64,000 nt of DNA from Lachnoclostridium edouardi (GTDB lineage: Bacteria > Bacillota > Clostridia > Lachnospirales > Lachnospiraceae). The stretch spans positions 62,001 to 126,000 of the forward strand of contig NZ_OESQ01000001.1 of NCBI RefSeq assembly GCF_900240245.1, in the 5' to 3' direction. The notes under the pieces were generated by a model. The model saw only the letters and a program-made list of their open reading frames with translations. It searched no databases and had not been told where the DNA came from. Shown in pieces: positions 51,436 through 61,937 of this stretch. Both the position numbers and the translations under genes were made by a program. How positions within the stretch are numbered: position 1 is the first letter of the stretch; each line of letters starts with the position of its first letter.

Positions 51436-52119
51436 ATGACGTTAGAACATTTAAAGGAAAAGAAAGCCATATTATTTGATTTAGACGGAACCTTAGTGGA
51501 TTCTATGTGGATGTGGAAGGAAATTGATATTGAATATTTAGGAAAATTTGGTCTGAATTGCCCGGAGGATCTACAGAAGGTTATTGAGGGAATGAGTTTT
51601 TCTGAAACAGCAGTTTATTTTAAGAATCGTTTTCAGCTGGAGGATTCCTTAGAACAGATTAAACAGGACTGGATTTCTATGTCTCTTTATAAATATAAAC
51701 ATGAGGTGCCTTTAAAGCCAGGGGCAGGAGAGTTTTTGCAGTGGGCAAAGGCCCGGAATATGGTTATGGGAATTGCAACCAGCAACGGGAGAGAAATGGT
51801 GGACGCTGTGCTGGAGTCCTTAAAGATTTCAAAGTATTTCAGCCAGGTGACAACTGCCTGCGAAGTGGCGGCGGGAAAGCCGGCTCCTGATATTTATTTA
51901 AAGGTGGCGGCAGATTTAGGAGTAAAACCTAAACAGTGCGCAGTATTTGAGGATGTGCCGGCAGGCATTATGGCGGGAAAAAATGCAGGTATGGATGTGG
52001 TTGCTGTGTACGACCAGTTTTCTGTACATATGGACGAGGAAAAAAGACAGCTGGCAGATTGTTATATTCACGATTTTTTTGAGCTGCTGAATGAAGAAAA
52101 GACGGGAGACTTATTATGA
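51436..52119 (+). CDS. HAD-superfamily phosphatase, beta-phosphoglucomutase-like
   Basis: 227 residues: DLDGTLVDS with nucleophile Asp15 and Asp17, a helical cap, [11 protein letters not shown] (motif II), GKPAPDIYL (motif III Lys) and [16 protein letters not shown] (motif IV). It hydrolyses or isomerises a small phosphate ester; the substrate is not clear. The ATG at 51436 suits GGAGA at 51426-51430. It overlaps the next gene by 4 bp. Confidence 0.88.
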   Translation: MTLEHLKEKKAILFDLDGTLVDSMWMWKEIDIEYLGKFGLNCPEDLQKVIEGMSFSETAVYFKNRFQLEDSLEQIKQDWISMSLYKYKHEVPLKPGAGEFLQWAKARNMVMGIATSNGREMVDAVLESLKISKYFSQVTTACEVAAGKPAPDIYLKVAADLGVKPKQCAVFEDVPAGIMAGKNAGMDVVAVYDQFSVHMDEEKRQLADCYIHDFFELLNEEKTGDLL

Positions 52120-54053
52120 TACATGATTATTTGCCTGTAAGCCGCGGCGATATGCAGTATAGAGGCTGGAAACAATGCGATTTTGTATATGTAATAGGGG
52201 ATGCCTATGTGGACCATCCGTCCTTTGGCCCTGGAATTATCAGCCGTGTTCTGGAATCCAGAGGATATAAGGTGGGGATAATTGCCCAGCCGGATTGGAA
52301 GAATCCTGAAAGTATTCAGATACTGGGGGAGCCCAGACTGGGATTTTTAGTCAGCGGCGGAAATATGGATTCTATGGTAAATCACTATTCTGTTTCTAAA
52401 AAAAGAAGAAGCCAGGACGCTTATACACCAGGGGGAGAGATGGGAAAGCGGCCTGATTATGCAGCTGTGGTTTATGGAAATTTAATCCGCAGCGTATATA
52501 AGGACAAACCTGTGATTATAGGGGGAATTGAAGCCAGCCTGAGAAGACTGGCCCATTATGATTACTGGTCTAATAAGCTGAAGCGTTCCCTGCTGTTAGA
52601 TTCTCAGGCAGATTTAATTTCCTACGGTATGGGGGAGCATTCTATTGTGGAAATTGCAGATGCCTTAAACAGCGGCATTGAGATAAAGGATATTACTTTT
52701 ATAGACGGAACTGTTTACAAGACAAAGTCTTTGGAAAATGTATATGATTATCAGCTGCTTCCTGATTATGAGGAACTGAAAAATAATAAGAAAAAATATG
52801 CGGAAAGCTTTTATGTCCAGTATTGCAACACAGACCCTTTTACTGGAAAAAGGCTGGCGGAGCCTTATGGAAGGGATCATTTATTTGTGGTTCAGAATCC
52901 GCCGGCAAAGCCTTTAACAAAGGAAGAAATGGACGATATATACGATCTGCCTTACATGAGAAATTACCATCCAATGTATGAGGAGGCAGGGGGAATACCG
53001 GCCATCAGGGAGGTAAAATTCAGCTTAATCAGCAACAGAGGCTGCTTTGGCGCCTGCAGCTTCTGCGCTCTCACCTTTCATCAGGGAAGAATTATCCAGG
53101 CCAGAAGCCATGAATCTTTAGTAAAGGAAGCAAAGACATTAACAGAGGAAGCTGATTTTAAGGGATATATTCACGACGTGGGAGGACCTACAGCTAATTT
53201 CAGGTTTCCTGCCTGCAAGAAGCAGATGACAAAAGGAGCCTGCACAAATAAGCAATGTTTATTTCCAAAGCCTTGTAAAAATCTAAATGCAGACCATGGC
53301 GATTACATACGCCTGCTTCAAAAGCTAAGGTCTCTTCCAAAGGTGAAAAAGGTATTTATCAGATCAGGAATCCGCTTTGATTATTTGCTGGCAGATAAAA
53401 ACAGAGATTTTTTAAGAGAGCTTTGCCGCCATCACGTCAGCGGCCAGCTGAAGGTGGCTCCGGAGCATGTGTCGGATGCAGTGCTTCGCCCTATGGGAAA
53501 GCCGGAGACGGCGGTATACAGACAGTTTGTAAAAGAATATAAGCAGATGAATGAAAAGCTGGGATTAAAGCAGTATCTTGTGCCATATTTAATGTCCTCC
53601 CATCCAGGGTCCACCTTAAAGGAGGCTGTAGAGCTGGCAGAATATTTAAGAGACATTGGATATATGCCGGAGCAGGTGCAGGACTTTTATCCTACTCCCT
53701 CCACTATCTCTACGTGTATGTACTATACCGGCTATGACCCAAGAACTATGGAGAAGATTTATGTGCCTGTAAATCTCCATGAGAAGGCTATGCAGAGGGC
53801 TTTAATACAGTATAGAAATCCGGCTAATTACAGTTTAGTTTTAGAGGCTCTCCAAAAAGCAGGAAGAACAGATTTAATTGGGTTTGACAGCAAATGTCTT
53901 ATACGGCCCAGAAATATAAAGTCCGGTCAGGGAGAAAAACATTTGGCTTATAAGGGCAAGGATGTGAATAAACAGCGGGAAAGTGGCAAGACTTCCGGCA
54001 GCAGGACAAAAAAGAGAACAATCCGGAATGTTCATAATAAGAAGGGAAAGTAG
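52116..54053 (+). CDS. YgiQ-family radical SAM protein (UPF0313)
   Basis: 645 residues. The N-terminal UPF0313 domain has [18 protein letters not shown]; the radical SAM domain has the motif CFGACSFC in place of CxxxCxxC, and a Cys-rich [10 protein letters not shown] segment follows that could bind a second cluster. The C-terminus is a Lys/Arg-rich tail (about 605-645). The reaction is unknown for the family. It is coupled to the HAD gene by a 4-bp overlap. Confidence 0.9.
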   Translation: MIHDYLPVSRGDMQYRGWKQCDFVYVIGDAYVDHPSFGPGIISRVLESRGYKVGIIAQPDWKNPESIQILGEPRLGFLVSGGNMDSMVNHYSVSKKRRSQDAYTPGGEMGKRPDYAAVVYGNLIRSVYKDKPVIIGGIEASLRRLAHYDYWSNKLKRSLLLDSQADLISYGMGEHSIVEIADALNSGIEIKDITFIDGTVYKTKSLENVYDYQLLPDYEELKNNKKKYAESFYVQYCNTDPFTGKRLAEPYGRDHLFVVQNPPAKPLTKEEMDDIYDLPYMRNYHPMYEEAGGIPAIREVKFSLISNRGCFGACSFCALTFHQGRIIQARSHESLVKEAKTLTEEADFKGYIHDVGGPTANFRFPACKKQMTKGACTNKQCLFPKPCKNLNADHGDYIRLLQKLRSLPKVKKVFIRSGIRFDYLLADKNRDFLRELCRHHVSGQLKVAPEHVSDAVLRPMGKPETAVYRQFVKEYKQMNEKLGLKQYLVPYLMSSHPGSTLKEAVELAEYLRDIGYMPEQVQDFYPTPSTISTCMYYTGYDPRTMEKIYVPVNLHEKAMQRALIQYRNPANYSLVLEALQKAGRTDLIGFDSKCLIRPRNIKSGQGEKHLAYKGKDVNKQRESGKTSGSRTKKRTIRNVHNKKGK

Positions 54054-54067
54054 AAGGAGGAGTTTAA

Positions 54068-54835
54068 ATGAGAATTGCTGTTGTAACAGGCGCTTCCTCA
54101 GGAATGGGAAGGGAAATGGTATATCAGCTGGCAGATCGTTTTGGGGGTTTAGACGAGATTTGGGTAATAGCCAGGAGGACAGATAGGCTGCAGGCTTTAG
54201 TTCACCAGGTTCCTGTGCCCTTAAGGCTGTTTTCCTTAGATTTAACAAGGGAGGACAGCTTAGAGACATTAAAGCATCAGCTGAAAAACAGAAAGCCTGA
54301 TGTGAAAATTCTGGTAAACGGTGCAGGCTATGGGAAAATAGGGCGTGTAGGAAGCCTTTCCATGGCTGACGAAACAGGAATGATCGGATTAAATTGCCAG
54401 GCTTTATGCGCAGTTACTCATTTAACGCTGCCTTATATGAGCAAAAACAGCAGAATTATTATGTTTGCTTCAGCAGTAGCCTTTTTGCCCCAGCCTTCCT
54501 TTGCTATTTATGCGGCTACTAAGTCCTTTGTGCTCAGCTACAGCAGAGCTTTAAACAGAGAATTAAAGGACAGAGAAATCTGCGTTACAGCAGTATGTCC
54601 CGGTCCTGTAGATACAGAATTTTTCCAAATTGCAGAAACTACAGGAAGGATTCCCCTGTATAAACGCCTGGCTATGGCTGACCCCAAAAAAGTAGTGCAG
54701 CTGGCTGTAAGAGACAGTATGATGGGAAAGGAAATTTCTGTTTACGGTCCTCTTATGAAGGCCTTTCATTTGCTTACAAAGCTGCTGCCTCACAAGGTAT
54801 TGCTAAAGCTTATTACCATAAAAGGAAAGGAATAG
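54068..54835 (+). CDS. Short-chain dehydrogenase/reductase
   Basis: 255 residues with the classical SDR pattern: TGASSGMG (7-14) NAD(P)-binding loop, NGAGYG, catalytic Ser region FASAVA, and Tyr148-x3-Lys152 (YAATK), then PGPVDTEF. It resembles the YdfG/DltE-type group; substrate unknown. AGGAGGAG precedes the ATG, 14 bp after the radical SAM gene. Confidence 0.85.
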   Translation: MRIAVVTGASSGMGREMVYQLADRFGGLDEIWVIARRTDRLQALVHQVPVPLRLFSLDLTREDSLETLKHQLKNRKPDVKILVNGAGYGKIGRVGSLSMADETGMIGLNCQALCAVTHLTLPYMSKNSRIIMFASAVAFLPQPSFAIYAATKSFVLSYSRALNRELKDREICVTAVCPGPVDTEFFQIAETTGRIPLYKRLAMADPKKVVQLAVRDSMMGKEISVYGPLMKAFHLLTKLLPHKVLLKLITIKGKE

Positions 54836-54842
54836 ACAAAAT

Positions 54843-55409
54843 ATGCGCAGACAAAAGGGCGAGTATGGGTACAGAACATACAGAAGAAAAATACAGATAT
54901 ATGAAGTGCTGTTTGGAGGGGCTATGATTATTATTCAGCTGCTGGCCAGAAATTTTACTGCCAGTGAGCCGGTGAAAAATATACTGACAGTTATGGCTAT
55001 TTTATCAGTGCTGCCTACTGCCAATGTGGCGGCTCCTATGCTGGCGGCCTGGAAAATAAAAACTCCAAAGGAGGAATTTTTTCGCAGAGCAGAAGGCTAC
55101 AGCCAGACAGGCAAGCTGCTTTATGATTTGATTTTGACTTCTAAGGAGGCGGTGATGCCTGCGGACGCGGTAATGGTTCACCCAACCGGCGTATATCTTT
55201 ACTGTACCTCCCAGAAGGTAGATGTAAAAAAGGGGGAAAAGTACTTAAATGACATGTTTACTGCCCACCGTTTAGATCCTAACGCAAAGATTATAAAGGA
55301 TGAAAAAGCATTTTTCCAAAGACTTGACAGTTTAAAGCCAGCCAGCGAATATGAGGATGACGGAAGCGTGGATTATGCGTTTGACTTGTTAAAGCAGCTG
55401 TCTATGTAA
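54843..55409 (+). CDS. Membrane protein of unknown function
   Basis: 188 residues that I do not recognise. A basic N-terminus (1-18) is followed by two membrane helices (about 20-38 and 46-68), then a cytosolic alpha/beta domain of 120 residues with KTPKEEFFRRAEGYSQT and an acidic tail. It begins 7 bp after the SDR stop and was probably co-transcribed with it. No signal sequence for export beyond the helices. Confidence 0.65.
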   Translation: MRRQKGEYGYRTYRRKIQIYEVLFGGAMIIIQLLARNFTASEPVKNILTVMAILSVLPTANVAAPMLAAWKIKTPKEEFFRRAEGYSQTGKLLYDLILTSKEAVMPADAVMVHPTGVYLYCTSQKVDVKKGEKYLNDMFTAHRLDPNAKIIKDEKAFFQRLDSLKPASEYEDDGSVDYAFDLLKQLSM

Positions 55410-55446
55410 TGGATGAATTGGCTTATAGGAAAAGGAACAGAATGGT

Positions 55447-56439
55447 ATGAAGGCGATTACAATAACGAAAAATGAAGCCGGACAGCGGCTGGATAAAATG
55501 CTTTCTAAGTATTTAAATCTGGCTGGAAAAGGTTTTTTATATAAAATGATGAGAAAGAAAAACATTACCTTAAACGGAAAGAAATGCGACGGTTCAGAGC
55601 GCCTTACAGAGGGAGACCAGGTAAAGTTATTTCTTTCTGATGAAACCATAGAAAAGTTTTCTCAAGTACATATTCAAAAGGTGTCTAAGCAGTCTCTTCA
55701 TATTATATATGAGGATGAAAATGTACTTTTTATTAATAAGCCTGCAGGTATGCTGTCCCAGAAGGCAAAGGATACAGATGAATCTTTAGTGGAATATATT
55801 CTTGATTATCTGCTTACTTCCAGGCAGCTGAAGGAGGAGGAACTAAAAAGCTTCCGGCCTTCTGTGTGCAATCGTCTGGACAGAAATACCAGCGGTTTAG
55901 TGGCTGCCGGGAAAACTCTGGCAGGACTTCAGGGATTAAGCCAGTTATTCCGAAACAGAAATCTGCATAAATATTATCATTGCCTGGTAAAGGGACAAGT
56001 AAAAGAAAGATGCAGAATAAAAGGATTTTTAAAAAAAGATGAAAAAACAAATCAGGTCAGTATTTCTAAAGAAGAAACAGACGGCAGCCTGCCTATTGAA
56101 ACAGAATATACGCCTTTGGCTGCAGGAGAAGATTTTACCCTGCTGCAGGTATTGTTAATTACAGGAAGATCTCATCAAATCAGGGCCCATTTGGCTTCCA
56201 TAGGCCATCCCATTGCCGGAGATCCTAAGTACGGAGATAAAAAGGTAAATGCCTATATGAAAAAAAAGTATGGGATTACTGCTCAGCTGCTTCATTCGGC
56301 AGTTTTAGTATTTCCGGATATGCAGCCTCCTCTTTCTAATTTATCAAAAATTACAGTTTCCGCTCCCCTTCCCCCTCTCTTTGAAAAAGCGGTAAAAGGG
56401 GAAATTAATGAAAGAAAAGCAGCCCAGGAAGGAAGATAA
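55447..56439 (+). CDS. RluD-family pseudouridine synthase
   Basis: 330 residues: an N-terminal S4-like domain (AGQRLDKMLSKYLN) and a catalytic domain with the nucleophile Asp145 in NRLDRNTSG and ITGRSHQIRAHLAS, HPIAGDPKYGD. It belongs to the RluA/RluC/RluD group acting on 23S rRNA or tRNA; the exact site is not clear. It is packed 5 bp from recU. Confidence 0.92.
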   Translation: MKAITITKNEAGQRLDKMLSKYLNLAGKGFLYKMMRKKNITLNGKKCDGSERLTEGDQVKLFLSDETIEKFSQVHIQKVSKQSLHIIYEDENVLFINKPAGMLSQKAKDTDESLVEYILDYLLTSRQLKEEELKSFRPSVCNRLDRNTSGLVAAGKTLAGLQGLSQLFRNRNLHKYYHCLVKGQVKERCRIKGFLKKDEKTNQVSISKEETDGSLPIETEYTPLAAGEDFTLLQVLLITGRSHQIRAHLASIGHPIAGDPKYGDKKVNAYMKKKYGITAQLLHSAVLVFPDMQPPLSNLSKITVSAPLPPLFEKAVKGEINERKAAQEGR

Positions 56440-56444
56440 ACAGT

Positions 56445-56978
56445 ATGGGAACGTGGAATACCAGAGGTTTAAGAGGGTCTACTCTGGAGGACTTAATTAA
56501 CCGTACCAATGACAGCTACAGGGAGAAAAATCTGGCTCTGATTCAGAAGGTGCCTACGCCTATTACACCTATAGAAATTGCCAAGGAAAGCAGGCATATT
56601 ACATTAGCTTATTTTGAAAAGAAAAGTACTGTAGATTATATAGGAGCAGTACAGGGGATTCCAGTGTGCTTTGATGCCAAGGAATGCGCTGTGAATACTT
56701 TTCCTCTCCACAATATTCACCCTCATCAGATTCAGTTTATGAAAGAATTTGAGGAACAGGGAGGAGTTTCTTTTATTATTTTATCCTTTACAGCTAAAAA
56801 TCAAGTATATTATATGCCATTTGCCCATATTTATAAATTTTGGAAACGTATGGAAGAGGGCGGCAGAAAAAGCTTTACATATGAGGAAATAGATAAAAGC
56901 TATGAAATACGCAGCCATAAGGACATGTTTATACATTATTTAGAGATGCTGCAGAAGGATTTAGAGGAAAGAGATTGA
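56445..56978 (+). CDS. recU: Holliday junction resolvase RecU
   Basis: 177 residues of the PD-(D/E)XK nuclease family that resolves Holliday junctions in Firmicutes. It opens NTRGLRGSTLEDLINRTND, has the active-site pair in the segment YIGAVQGIPVCFDAKEC (Asp-x-Lys), and ends with HPHQIQFMKEFEEQGG. In bacilli recU neighbours the penicillin-binding protein ponA; here it does not. Its stop codon overlaps the -35 box of the histidine operon. Confidence 0.9.
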   Translation: MGTWNTRGLRGSTLEDLINRTNDSYREKNLALIQKVPTPITPIEIAKESRHITLAYFEKKSTVDYIGAVQGIPVCFDAKECAVNTFPLHNIHPHQIQFMKEFEEQGGVSFIILSFTAKNQVYYMPFAHIYKFWKRMEEGGRKSFTYEEIDKSYEIRSHKDMFIHYLEMLQKDLEERD

Positions 56979-57003
56979 CAGTGAAAAGTTTATCTCATAT
57001 AAT
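56975..57003 (+). promoter_or_regulatory. Consensus sigma-A promoter of the histidine operon
   Basis: TTGACA (56975-56980), 17-bp spacer, TATAAT (56998-57003): a perfect match to consensus. The -35 overlaps the recU stop codon. About 75 bp of leader follow, too short for a T-box. ACATTGTTA occurs twice in the leader, at 57008-57016 and 57051-57059, and could be a regulator site. Confidence 0.88.
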
Positions 57004-57084
57004 ATACACATTGTTATAGTAGCAAATTATCACTTTACCATAAAAAAGCGACATTGTTAAGAATCAGGAAAGGATAGGCAGATA

Positions 57085-58326
57085 ATGAAAAAGCAACTGC
57101 TGCATACGCCGGACGGTGTGCGGGATATTTACAGAGAAGAGTGTGTGAAAAAGCTAACAGTAGAAAAGGGAATCAGAAAAGTTTTCCGCACCTATGGATA
57201 TGAAGAAATAGAAACTCCTACATTTGAATTTTTTGATATTTTCACAAAAGAAAGGGGAAGCGTTACAACCCAGGAAATGTTTAAGTTTTTCGACAGGGAC
57301 AATAACACCTTAGTTTTAAGGCCTGACGTGACCCCTGCCATTGCCAGATGTGTGGCTAAGTATTTTATGGATGAGGACACGCCCTTGCGCCTTTGCTATC
57401 TGGCTAAAACCTTTATTAATAATTCCAGCTATCAGGGACGTTTAAAGGAGATGACCCACACCGGGGCTGAGATGGTGGGAGAGGACAGCGCGGCCGGGGA
57501 TGCTGAAATGATTGCTATGGTAGTGGAGGCATTAAAATCGTCAGGGCTGAAAGAGTTTCAGGTAGAGCTGGGGCAGGTAGAGTTTTTCAGAGGCCTTGCC
57601 GACGAGGCCGGAATGGATGAGGAAACCCAGGAAAATCTAAGGGAGCTGATTGAAAATAAAAATATATTTGGGGTGGAGGAGCTGATGAAAACCCATCCCA
57701 TGCAGGAGCATGTAAGAAAGGTTCTTATGGAGCTTCCTCAGCTGTTTGGCAGCTTGTCAGATATTTTGAAAATAAAAGACATGGTGAAAAACGAAAGGGC
57801 CATAAAAGCCATTGACCGGCTGGAGCAGGTAAATGAGATTTTAAAGCTGTACGGGCTGGAGGATTATGTTTCCTATGACTTAGGAATGTTAAGTAAATAT
57901 AAGTATTATACAGGGATTATTTTTAAGGCCTATACATATGGAACAGGGGATTATCTGGTTACAGGCGGCCGGTATGATAAACTGCTGGTGCAGTTTGGGA
58001 ATGATACGCCTGCAGTAGGCTTTGCCATTGTGGTGGAGCGGCTTATGCAGGCTTTAGACAGGCAGAATATTCAGATTCCTGTAAAAACTGTGAATACGGC
58101 AGTGATTTACAGACAGGAGGATTTCAAACAGGCTTTAAAGCTTGCAGCTTCTCTTAGAAGCCAGGGGGAGGCGGTTCAGCTAATACAAAGGAACCTGGAA
58201 AAGACGGAGGAGGACTATTGCCGCAGTTTTATGAAAGGCCCGGTGCGCCGGCTGTTTGTGGTGGAAAAAGGCGGCGAGACTGTAAGAGAGGTCTATATTT
58301 CTGAAGGTCAGGAGGAGAAAAAATGA
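57085..58326 (+). CDS. hisZ: ATP phosphoribosyltransferase regulatory subunit HisZ
   Basis: 413 residues, a HisRS-like protein without the tRNA anticodon domain, with class II motifs VLRPDVTPAIARC and GGRYDKLL. It forms an octamer with the short HisG and gives allosteric control by histidine. It heads the operon, immediately before hisG (4-bp overlap), the normal partnership. GTATTC-free leader; AGGAAAGGATAGGCAGATA precedes the ATG. Confidence 0.93.
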   Translation: MKKQLLHTPDGVRDIYREECVKKLTVEKGIRKVFRTYGYEEIETPTFEFFDIFTKERGSVTTQEMFKFFDRDNNTLVLRPDVTPAIARCVAKYFMDEDTPLRLCYLAKTFINNSSYQGRLKEMTHTGAEMVGEDSAAGDAEMIAMVVEALKSSGLKEFQVELGQVEFFRGLADEAGMDEETQENLRELIENKNIFGVEELMKTHPMQEHVRKVLMELPQLFGSLSDILKIKDMVKNERAIKAIDRLEQVNEILKLYGLEDYVSYDLGMLSKYKYYTGIIFKAYTYGTGDYLVTGGRYDKLLVQFGNDTPAVGFAIVVERLMQALDRQNIQIPVKTVNTAVIYRQEDFKQALKLAASLRSQGEAVQLIQRNLEKTEEDYCRSFMKGPVRRLFVVEKGGETVREVYISEGQEEKK

Positions 58327-58973
58327 GGTATTTAACTGTGGCTTTAGCTAAAGGGCGCCTGGCGGACCAGACGATGAAGCTGTTTGAGAAAATAGGCATT
58401 ACTTGTGAAGAGATGAAGGACAAAACCTCCAGAAAATTAATCTTCTCCAATGAGGATATGAAAATACGTTTTTTCCTGGCAAAAGCCAGCGACGTTCCCA
58501 CATATGTGGAATATGGGGCGGCTGACATTGGAGTGGTGGGAAAGGATACGATTCTGGAGGAAGGCAGAAAGCTTTTTGAGGTGGTAGATTTAGGATACGG
58601 AAAATGCAGAATGTGCGTCTGCGGACCAGAGAGCGCAGGAGAGCTTTTAAAGCATCATCAGCTGATCCGTGTGGCCACAAAATACCCTAATATAGCCAAA
58701 GATTATTTTTACAATAAAAAGCATCAGACAGTGGAAATTATAAAATTAAACGGCTCTATTGAGCTGGCGCCTATTGTAGGCCTTTCTGAGGTAATTGTAG
58801 ATATTGTAGAAACAGGATCTACATTGAGAGAAAACGGTCTTATGGTGCTGGAGGAGGTATGCCCCCTTTCTGCCAGAGTAGTTGTAAATCAGGTCAGCAT
58901 GAAGCGGGAAAACCAGAGAATCACTGCTTTAATCAGCAGTTTGAAGCAAATGATACAGGAGGAACAGGTATGA
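58323..58973 (+). CDS. hisG: ATP phosphoribosyltransferase, short form (HisG-S)
   Basis: 216 residues, the short form lacking the C-terminal regulatory domain, which is why hisZ lies upstream. It condenses ATP and PRPP in step 1 of histidine synthesis. The motif ELAPIVGLSEVIVDIVETGST-like segment (PRPP loop VETGSTLREN) and GAADIGVVGKD are clear. It overlaps hisZ and hisD by 4 bp each. Confidence 0.95.
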   Translation: MRYLTVALAKGRLADQTMKLFEKIGITCEEMKDKTSRKLIFSNEDMKIRFFLAKASDVPTYVEYGAADIGVVGKDTILEEGRKLFEVVDLGYGKCRMCVCGPESAGELLKHHQLIRVATKYPNIAKDYFYNKKHQTVEIIKLNGSIELAPIVGLSEVIVDIVETGSTLRENGLMVLEEVCPLSARVVVNQVSMKRENQRITALISSLKQMIQEEQV

Positions 58974-60271
58974 AAATTATTTCCTTAGATGAACAGACAA
59001 AACAAAATATATTGGCAGATCTTTTAAAAAGAGATCCAAATAACTATAACGCCTATGCTGGAACTGTGCAGAAAATTGTAGATGACGTAAAGGAAAATAA
59101 GGACCAGGCTTTATTTTCCTACACAAAAGAGTTTGACCATGCAGATATTTGCGCAGAAAATGTGCGGGTTACTGAAGAGGAAATTAAGGAGGCCATGAAG
59201 CTGGTAGACCCAAAGCTTTTAGAGGTTATGAAAAAATCCATGGCGAATATTAAGACGTACCATGAAAAGCAGCTGCGCCTCAGCTGGTTTGACTCACAGC
59301 CTGACGGAAGGATTCTGGGGCAGAAAATTACTGCTTTAGAAAGCGCAGGCGTGTATGTTCCGGGAGGAAAGGCGGCCTACCCTTCTTCTGTGCTGATGAA
59401 TATTATACCGGCAAAGGTGGCGGGAGTAAAGCGGATTGTTATGACAACGCCTCCGGAAAAAGACGGAAAGGTAAATCCTGTAACTCTTACAGCGGCTCAT
59501 TTGGCAGGGGCGACAGAGGTGTATAAGGCAGGCGGCGCTCAGGCAATAGCAGCTTTGGCATTTGGAACAGAATCTATTCCCAGGGTAAATAAAATTGTTG
59601 GACCTGGAAATATTTTTGTGGCCTTAGCCAAAAAGGCTGTGTACGGCCATGTAAGTATTGACAGCATCGCAGGACCCAGCGAGGTGTTAGTTCTGGCAGA
59701 CGAGACGGCAAATCCCAAATATGTAGCCGCAGATCTGCTGTCTCAGGCAGAGCACGACGAGCTGGCTTCAGCTATTTTAGTAACTACCAGCATGGAGCTG
59801 GCAGAAAAGGTTTCCAAAGAGGTAGAGAGATTTGTAAAAATTCTCTCCAGAAAAGAGATTCTGGAAAAGTCATTGGAGAATTATGGTTATATTTTAGTGG
59901 CAAAAACCCTTGATGAGGCAGTGGACACTGTTAATGAAATTGCCCCGGAGCATCTGGAAATTATTACAAGGGACGCCTTTGAAACTATGACCAAAATACA
60001 GAATGCAGGAGCTATTTTTATTGGAGAATACAGCTCAGAGCCGTTAGGGGATTATTATGCAGGTCCAAACCATGTGCTGCCTACAAATGGAACCGCAAAG
60101 TTTTTCTCACCATTAGGAGTAGATGATTTTATTAAAAAATCCAGCGTAATTTATTATTCTAAGCAGGCTCTGGAGCCGGTTTATAAAGATATTATTGCGT
60201 TTGCAGAGGCAGAAAAGCTGACTGCCCACGCAAACTCCATCAGAGTCAGATTTGAAAATACTCAAGAATAA
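58970..60271 (+). CDS. hisD: Histidinol dehydrogenase
   Basis: 433 residues, Zn enzyme doing the last two oxidations to L-histidine. Motifs [22 protein letters not shown] (catalytic Glu/His), PEHLEI and GPNHVLPT are complete. AGGAGG (58957-58962) sets the start at the ATGA overlap with hisG; a start at 58859 would add 37 residues from inside hisG. Confidence 0.96.
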   Translation: MKIISLDEQTKQNILADLLKRDPNNYNAYAGTVQKIVDDVKENKDQALFSYTKEFDHADICAENVRVTEEEIKEAMKLVDPKLLEVMKKSMANIKTYHEKQLRLSWFDSQPDGRILGQKITALESAGVYVPGGKAAYPSSVLMNIIPAKVAGVKRIVMTTPPEKDGKVNPVTLTAAHLAGATEVYKAGGAQAIAALAFGTESIPRVNKIVGPGNIFVALAKKAVYGHVSIDSIAGPSEVLVLADETANPKYVAADLLSQAEHDELASAILVTTSMELAEKVSKEVERFVKILSRKEILEKSLENYGYILVAKTLDEAVDTVNEIAPEHLEIITRDAFETMTKIQNAGAIFIGEYSSEPLGDYYAGPNHVLPTNGTAKFFSPLGVDDFIKKSSVIYYSKQALEPVYKDIIAFAEAEKLTAHANSIRVRFENTQE

Positions 60272-60324
60272 GTTTTACCTGGGATGTAAAAGTGAAAATG
60301 CTGTCAGTCAAAAGGAGAGGAAAA

Positions 60325-60912
60325 ATGAAAAGAACAGCTTCCATTACAAGAAATACAAAAGAAACTCAAATTCAAATGACGTTTTGTCTGGACGGCAGCG
60401 GGCAGGCAGATATTTCTACAGGAATTGGCTTTTTTGACCATATGCTGAATAATTTTACACGCCACGGCTTATTTGATATGACATTAAAGGTAACAGGGGA
60501 TTTAGAGGTGGATACTCACCACACCATTGAAGATGTGGGAATTGTGCTGGGCCAGGCCATCAGTCAGGCGGCGGGAGATAAAAAAGGAATCGTGCGGTAC
60601 GGCTCTAAAATTCTTCCCATGGATGAAGCTTTGATTTTATGCGCCCTGGACTTATGTGGAAGACCTTATTTAGTCTATGATCTGAACCTGGAAAGGGAAT
60701 TTACAGGCGATTTGGAGACGGAAATGGTGAAAGAATTTTTCTATGCAGTTTCTTATGGAGCTGCCATGAATCTTCACATCAAACAGCTGTCAGGACAGAA
60801 TTGCCACCATATAATCGAGGGGGCTTTTAAAGCATTTGGAAAGGCCTTAGACCAGGCGGTGCAGCTGGATTCAAGAATTACAGATGTATTGTCCACGAAA
60901 GGAGTGCTGTAG
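60325..60912 (+). CDS. hisB: Imidazoleglycerol-phosphate dehydratase
   Basis: 195 residues, the monofunctional form, step 7 of the pathway. It opens KRTASITRNTKETQI, with HHTIEDVGI and CHHIIEGAFKAFG as Mn-binding motifs. AAAGGAGAGG at 60311-60320 supports the ATG at 60325. The next gene starts on the last base of its stop codon. Confidence 0.95.
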   Translation: MKRTASITRNTKETQIQMTFCLDGSGQADISTGIGFFDHMLNNFTRHGLFDMTLKVTGDLEVDTHHTIEDVGIVLGQAISQAAGDKKGIVRYGSKILPMDEALILCALDLCGRPYLVYDLNLEREFTGDLETEMVKEFFYAVSYGAAMNLHIKQLSGQNCHHIIEGAFKAFGKALDQAVQLDSRITDVLSTKGVL

Positions 60913-61178
60913 TGCTAAAGTTTGGAAAAGAAACAGTTTACCTAGGTAGTTCTATAGAGGAATTTGCACGTATCAGACAGCTTTTAGACGACAGCGGTAT
61001 CCCTTGCTGGTACGATATAACAGATAGGGAAGCCAGATGGCTGGGACCTGGAAGAGGAACTACCAGGGAGGTGTTTATCGGCCCTGGCTCAGATCCTACA
61101 AAGTCTAAAATATATGAAATTCTGGTGAAAAAAGAAGATTGGGAAAGGGCTTTATTTATTGTGAGAAATAAAGCTTGA
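60912..61178 (+). CDS. Small DUF2007-like protein in the his operon
   Basis: 88 residues from a GTG that overlaps the hisB stop by 1 bp and follows AAAGGAG. The pattern YLGSSIEEFARIRQLLDDSGI at the front and YEILVKKEDWERALFIV at the end resembles DUF2007 (putative signal-transducing ferredoxin-like fold). The middle segment is Gly/Arg-rich (GPGRGTTREVFIGPGSD). Its role in histidine synthesis is unknown; it lies in the slot where hisH and hisF usually sit. Confidence 0.65.
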   Translation: MLKFGKETVYLGSSIEEFARIRQLLDDSGIPCWYDITDREARWLGPGRGTTREVFIGPGSDPTKSKIYEILVKKEDWERALFIVRNKA

Positions 61179-61198
61179 AAAAGAGAGGGGGGAAAGTT

Positions 61199-61921
61199 AT
61201 GCAGTTATATCCGGCGATTGATATGAAGGGTGGGAAATGCGTCCGCCTGACCCAAGGATTGTTTCAAAATGTAAAGGTGTATTCTGACAGACCTTCAGAT
61301 ATGGCAAGGCTGTGGTGCAGCCAGGGAGCGTCCTTTTTGCATCTGGTAGATTTGGACGGGGCCTTGGCCGGAAGATCTGTCAATGAAGATGCCATTAAAG
61401 ATATTGTAAAAAATGTTTCTGTGCCTACTGAGCTGGGAGGAGGTATCCGCAGCAAAGAAGCTGTAAAAAATATGCTTTCTCTTGGAATATCAAGAGTAAT
61501 TATCGGCACAAAAGCAGTGGAGAATCCAGAATTTATCAGGGACTTAATTGACGAATTCGGCCCGGAGAAAATTGTAGTGGGAGTAGACGCTAAAAATGGA
61601 ATGGTGGCTGTAGAAGGATGGGAAAGGGTCAGTTCTTTGACAGCGGAAGAATTGTGTATGACAATGAAACAATATGGGGTCCGTCATATTGTTTATACAG
61701 ATATTTCACGGGACGGAATGCTGACAGGACCTAATGTGTTGGCTACCAAAGATTTGACAGAGAAAACAGGACTTGACATTATTGCTTCCGGAGGTGTATC
61801 TTCAATGGAGGATTTGCATCATCTTGCAGAGGCAGGGGTGCAGGGGGCAATTATAGGAAAGGCTCTTTACGAGGAACGAGTAGATTTAAGACAGGCAGTA
61901 GACTTGTTTGAAAGCAGATAA
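61199..61921 (+). CDS. hisA: ProFAR isomerase HisA
   Basis: 240 residues, a TIM barrel with catalytic Asp in [12 protein letters not shown] and the second Asp in [15 protein letters not shown] and ASGGVSS bind phosphates. It isomerises ProFAR to PRFAR in step 4. AGGGGGG (61186-61192) suits the ATG at 61199; a TTG at 61175 is rejected. Confidence 0.95.
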   Translation: MQLYPAIDMKGGKCVRLTQGLFQNVKVYSDRPSDMARLWCSQGASFLHLVDLDGALAGRSVNEDAIKDIVKNVSVPTELGGGIRSKEAVKNMLSLGISRVIIGTKAVENPEFIRDLIDEFGPEKIVVGVDAKNGMVAVEGWERVSSLTAEELCMTMKQYGVRHIVYTDISRDGMLTGPNVLATKDLTEKTGLDIIASGGVSSMEDLHHLAEAGVQGAIIGKALYEERVDLRQAVDLFESR

Positions 61922-61937
61922 GAGAGGAAATAGGAGA

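Noticed and set aside
58859..58969. 37-residue N-terminal extension of HisD
   Set aside because: In frame but within hisG, no homology to HisD, and the AGGAGG site points to the ATG at 58970.
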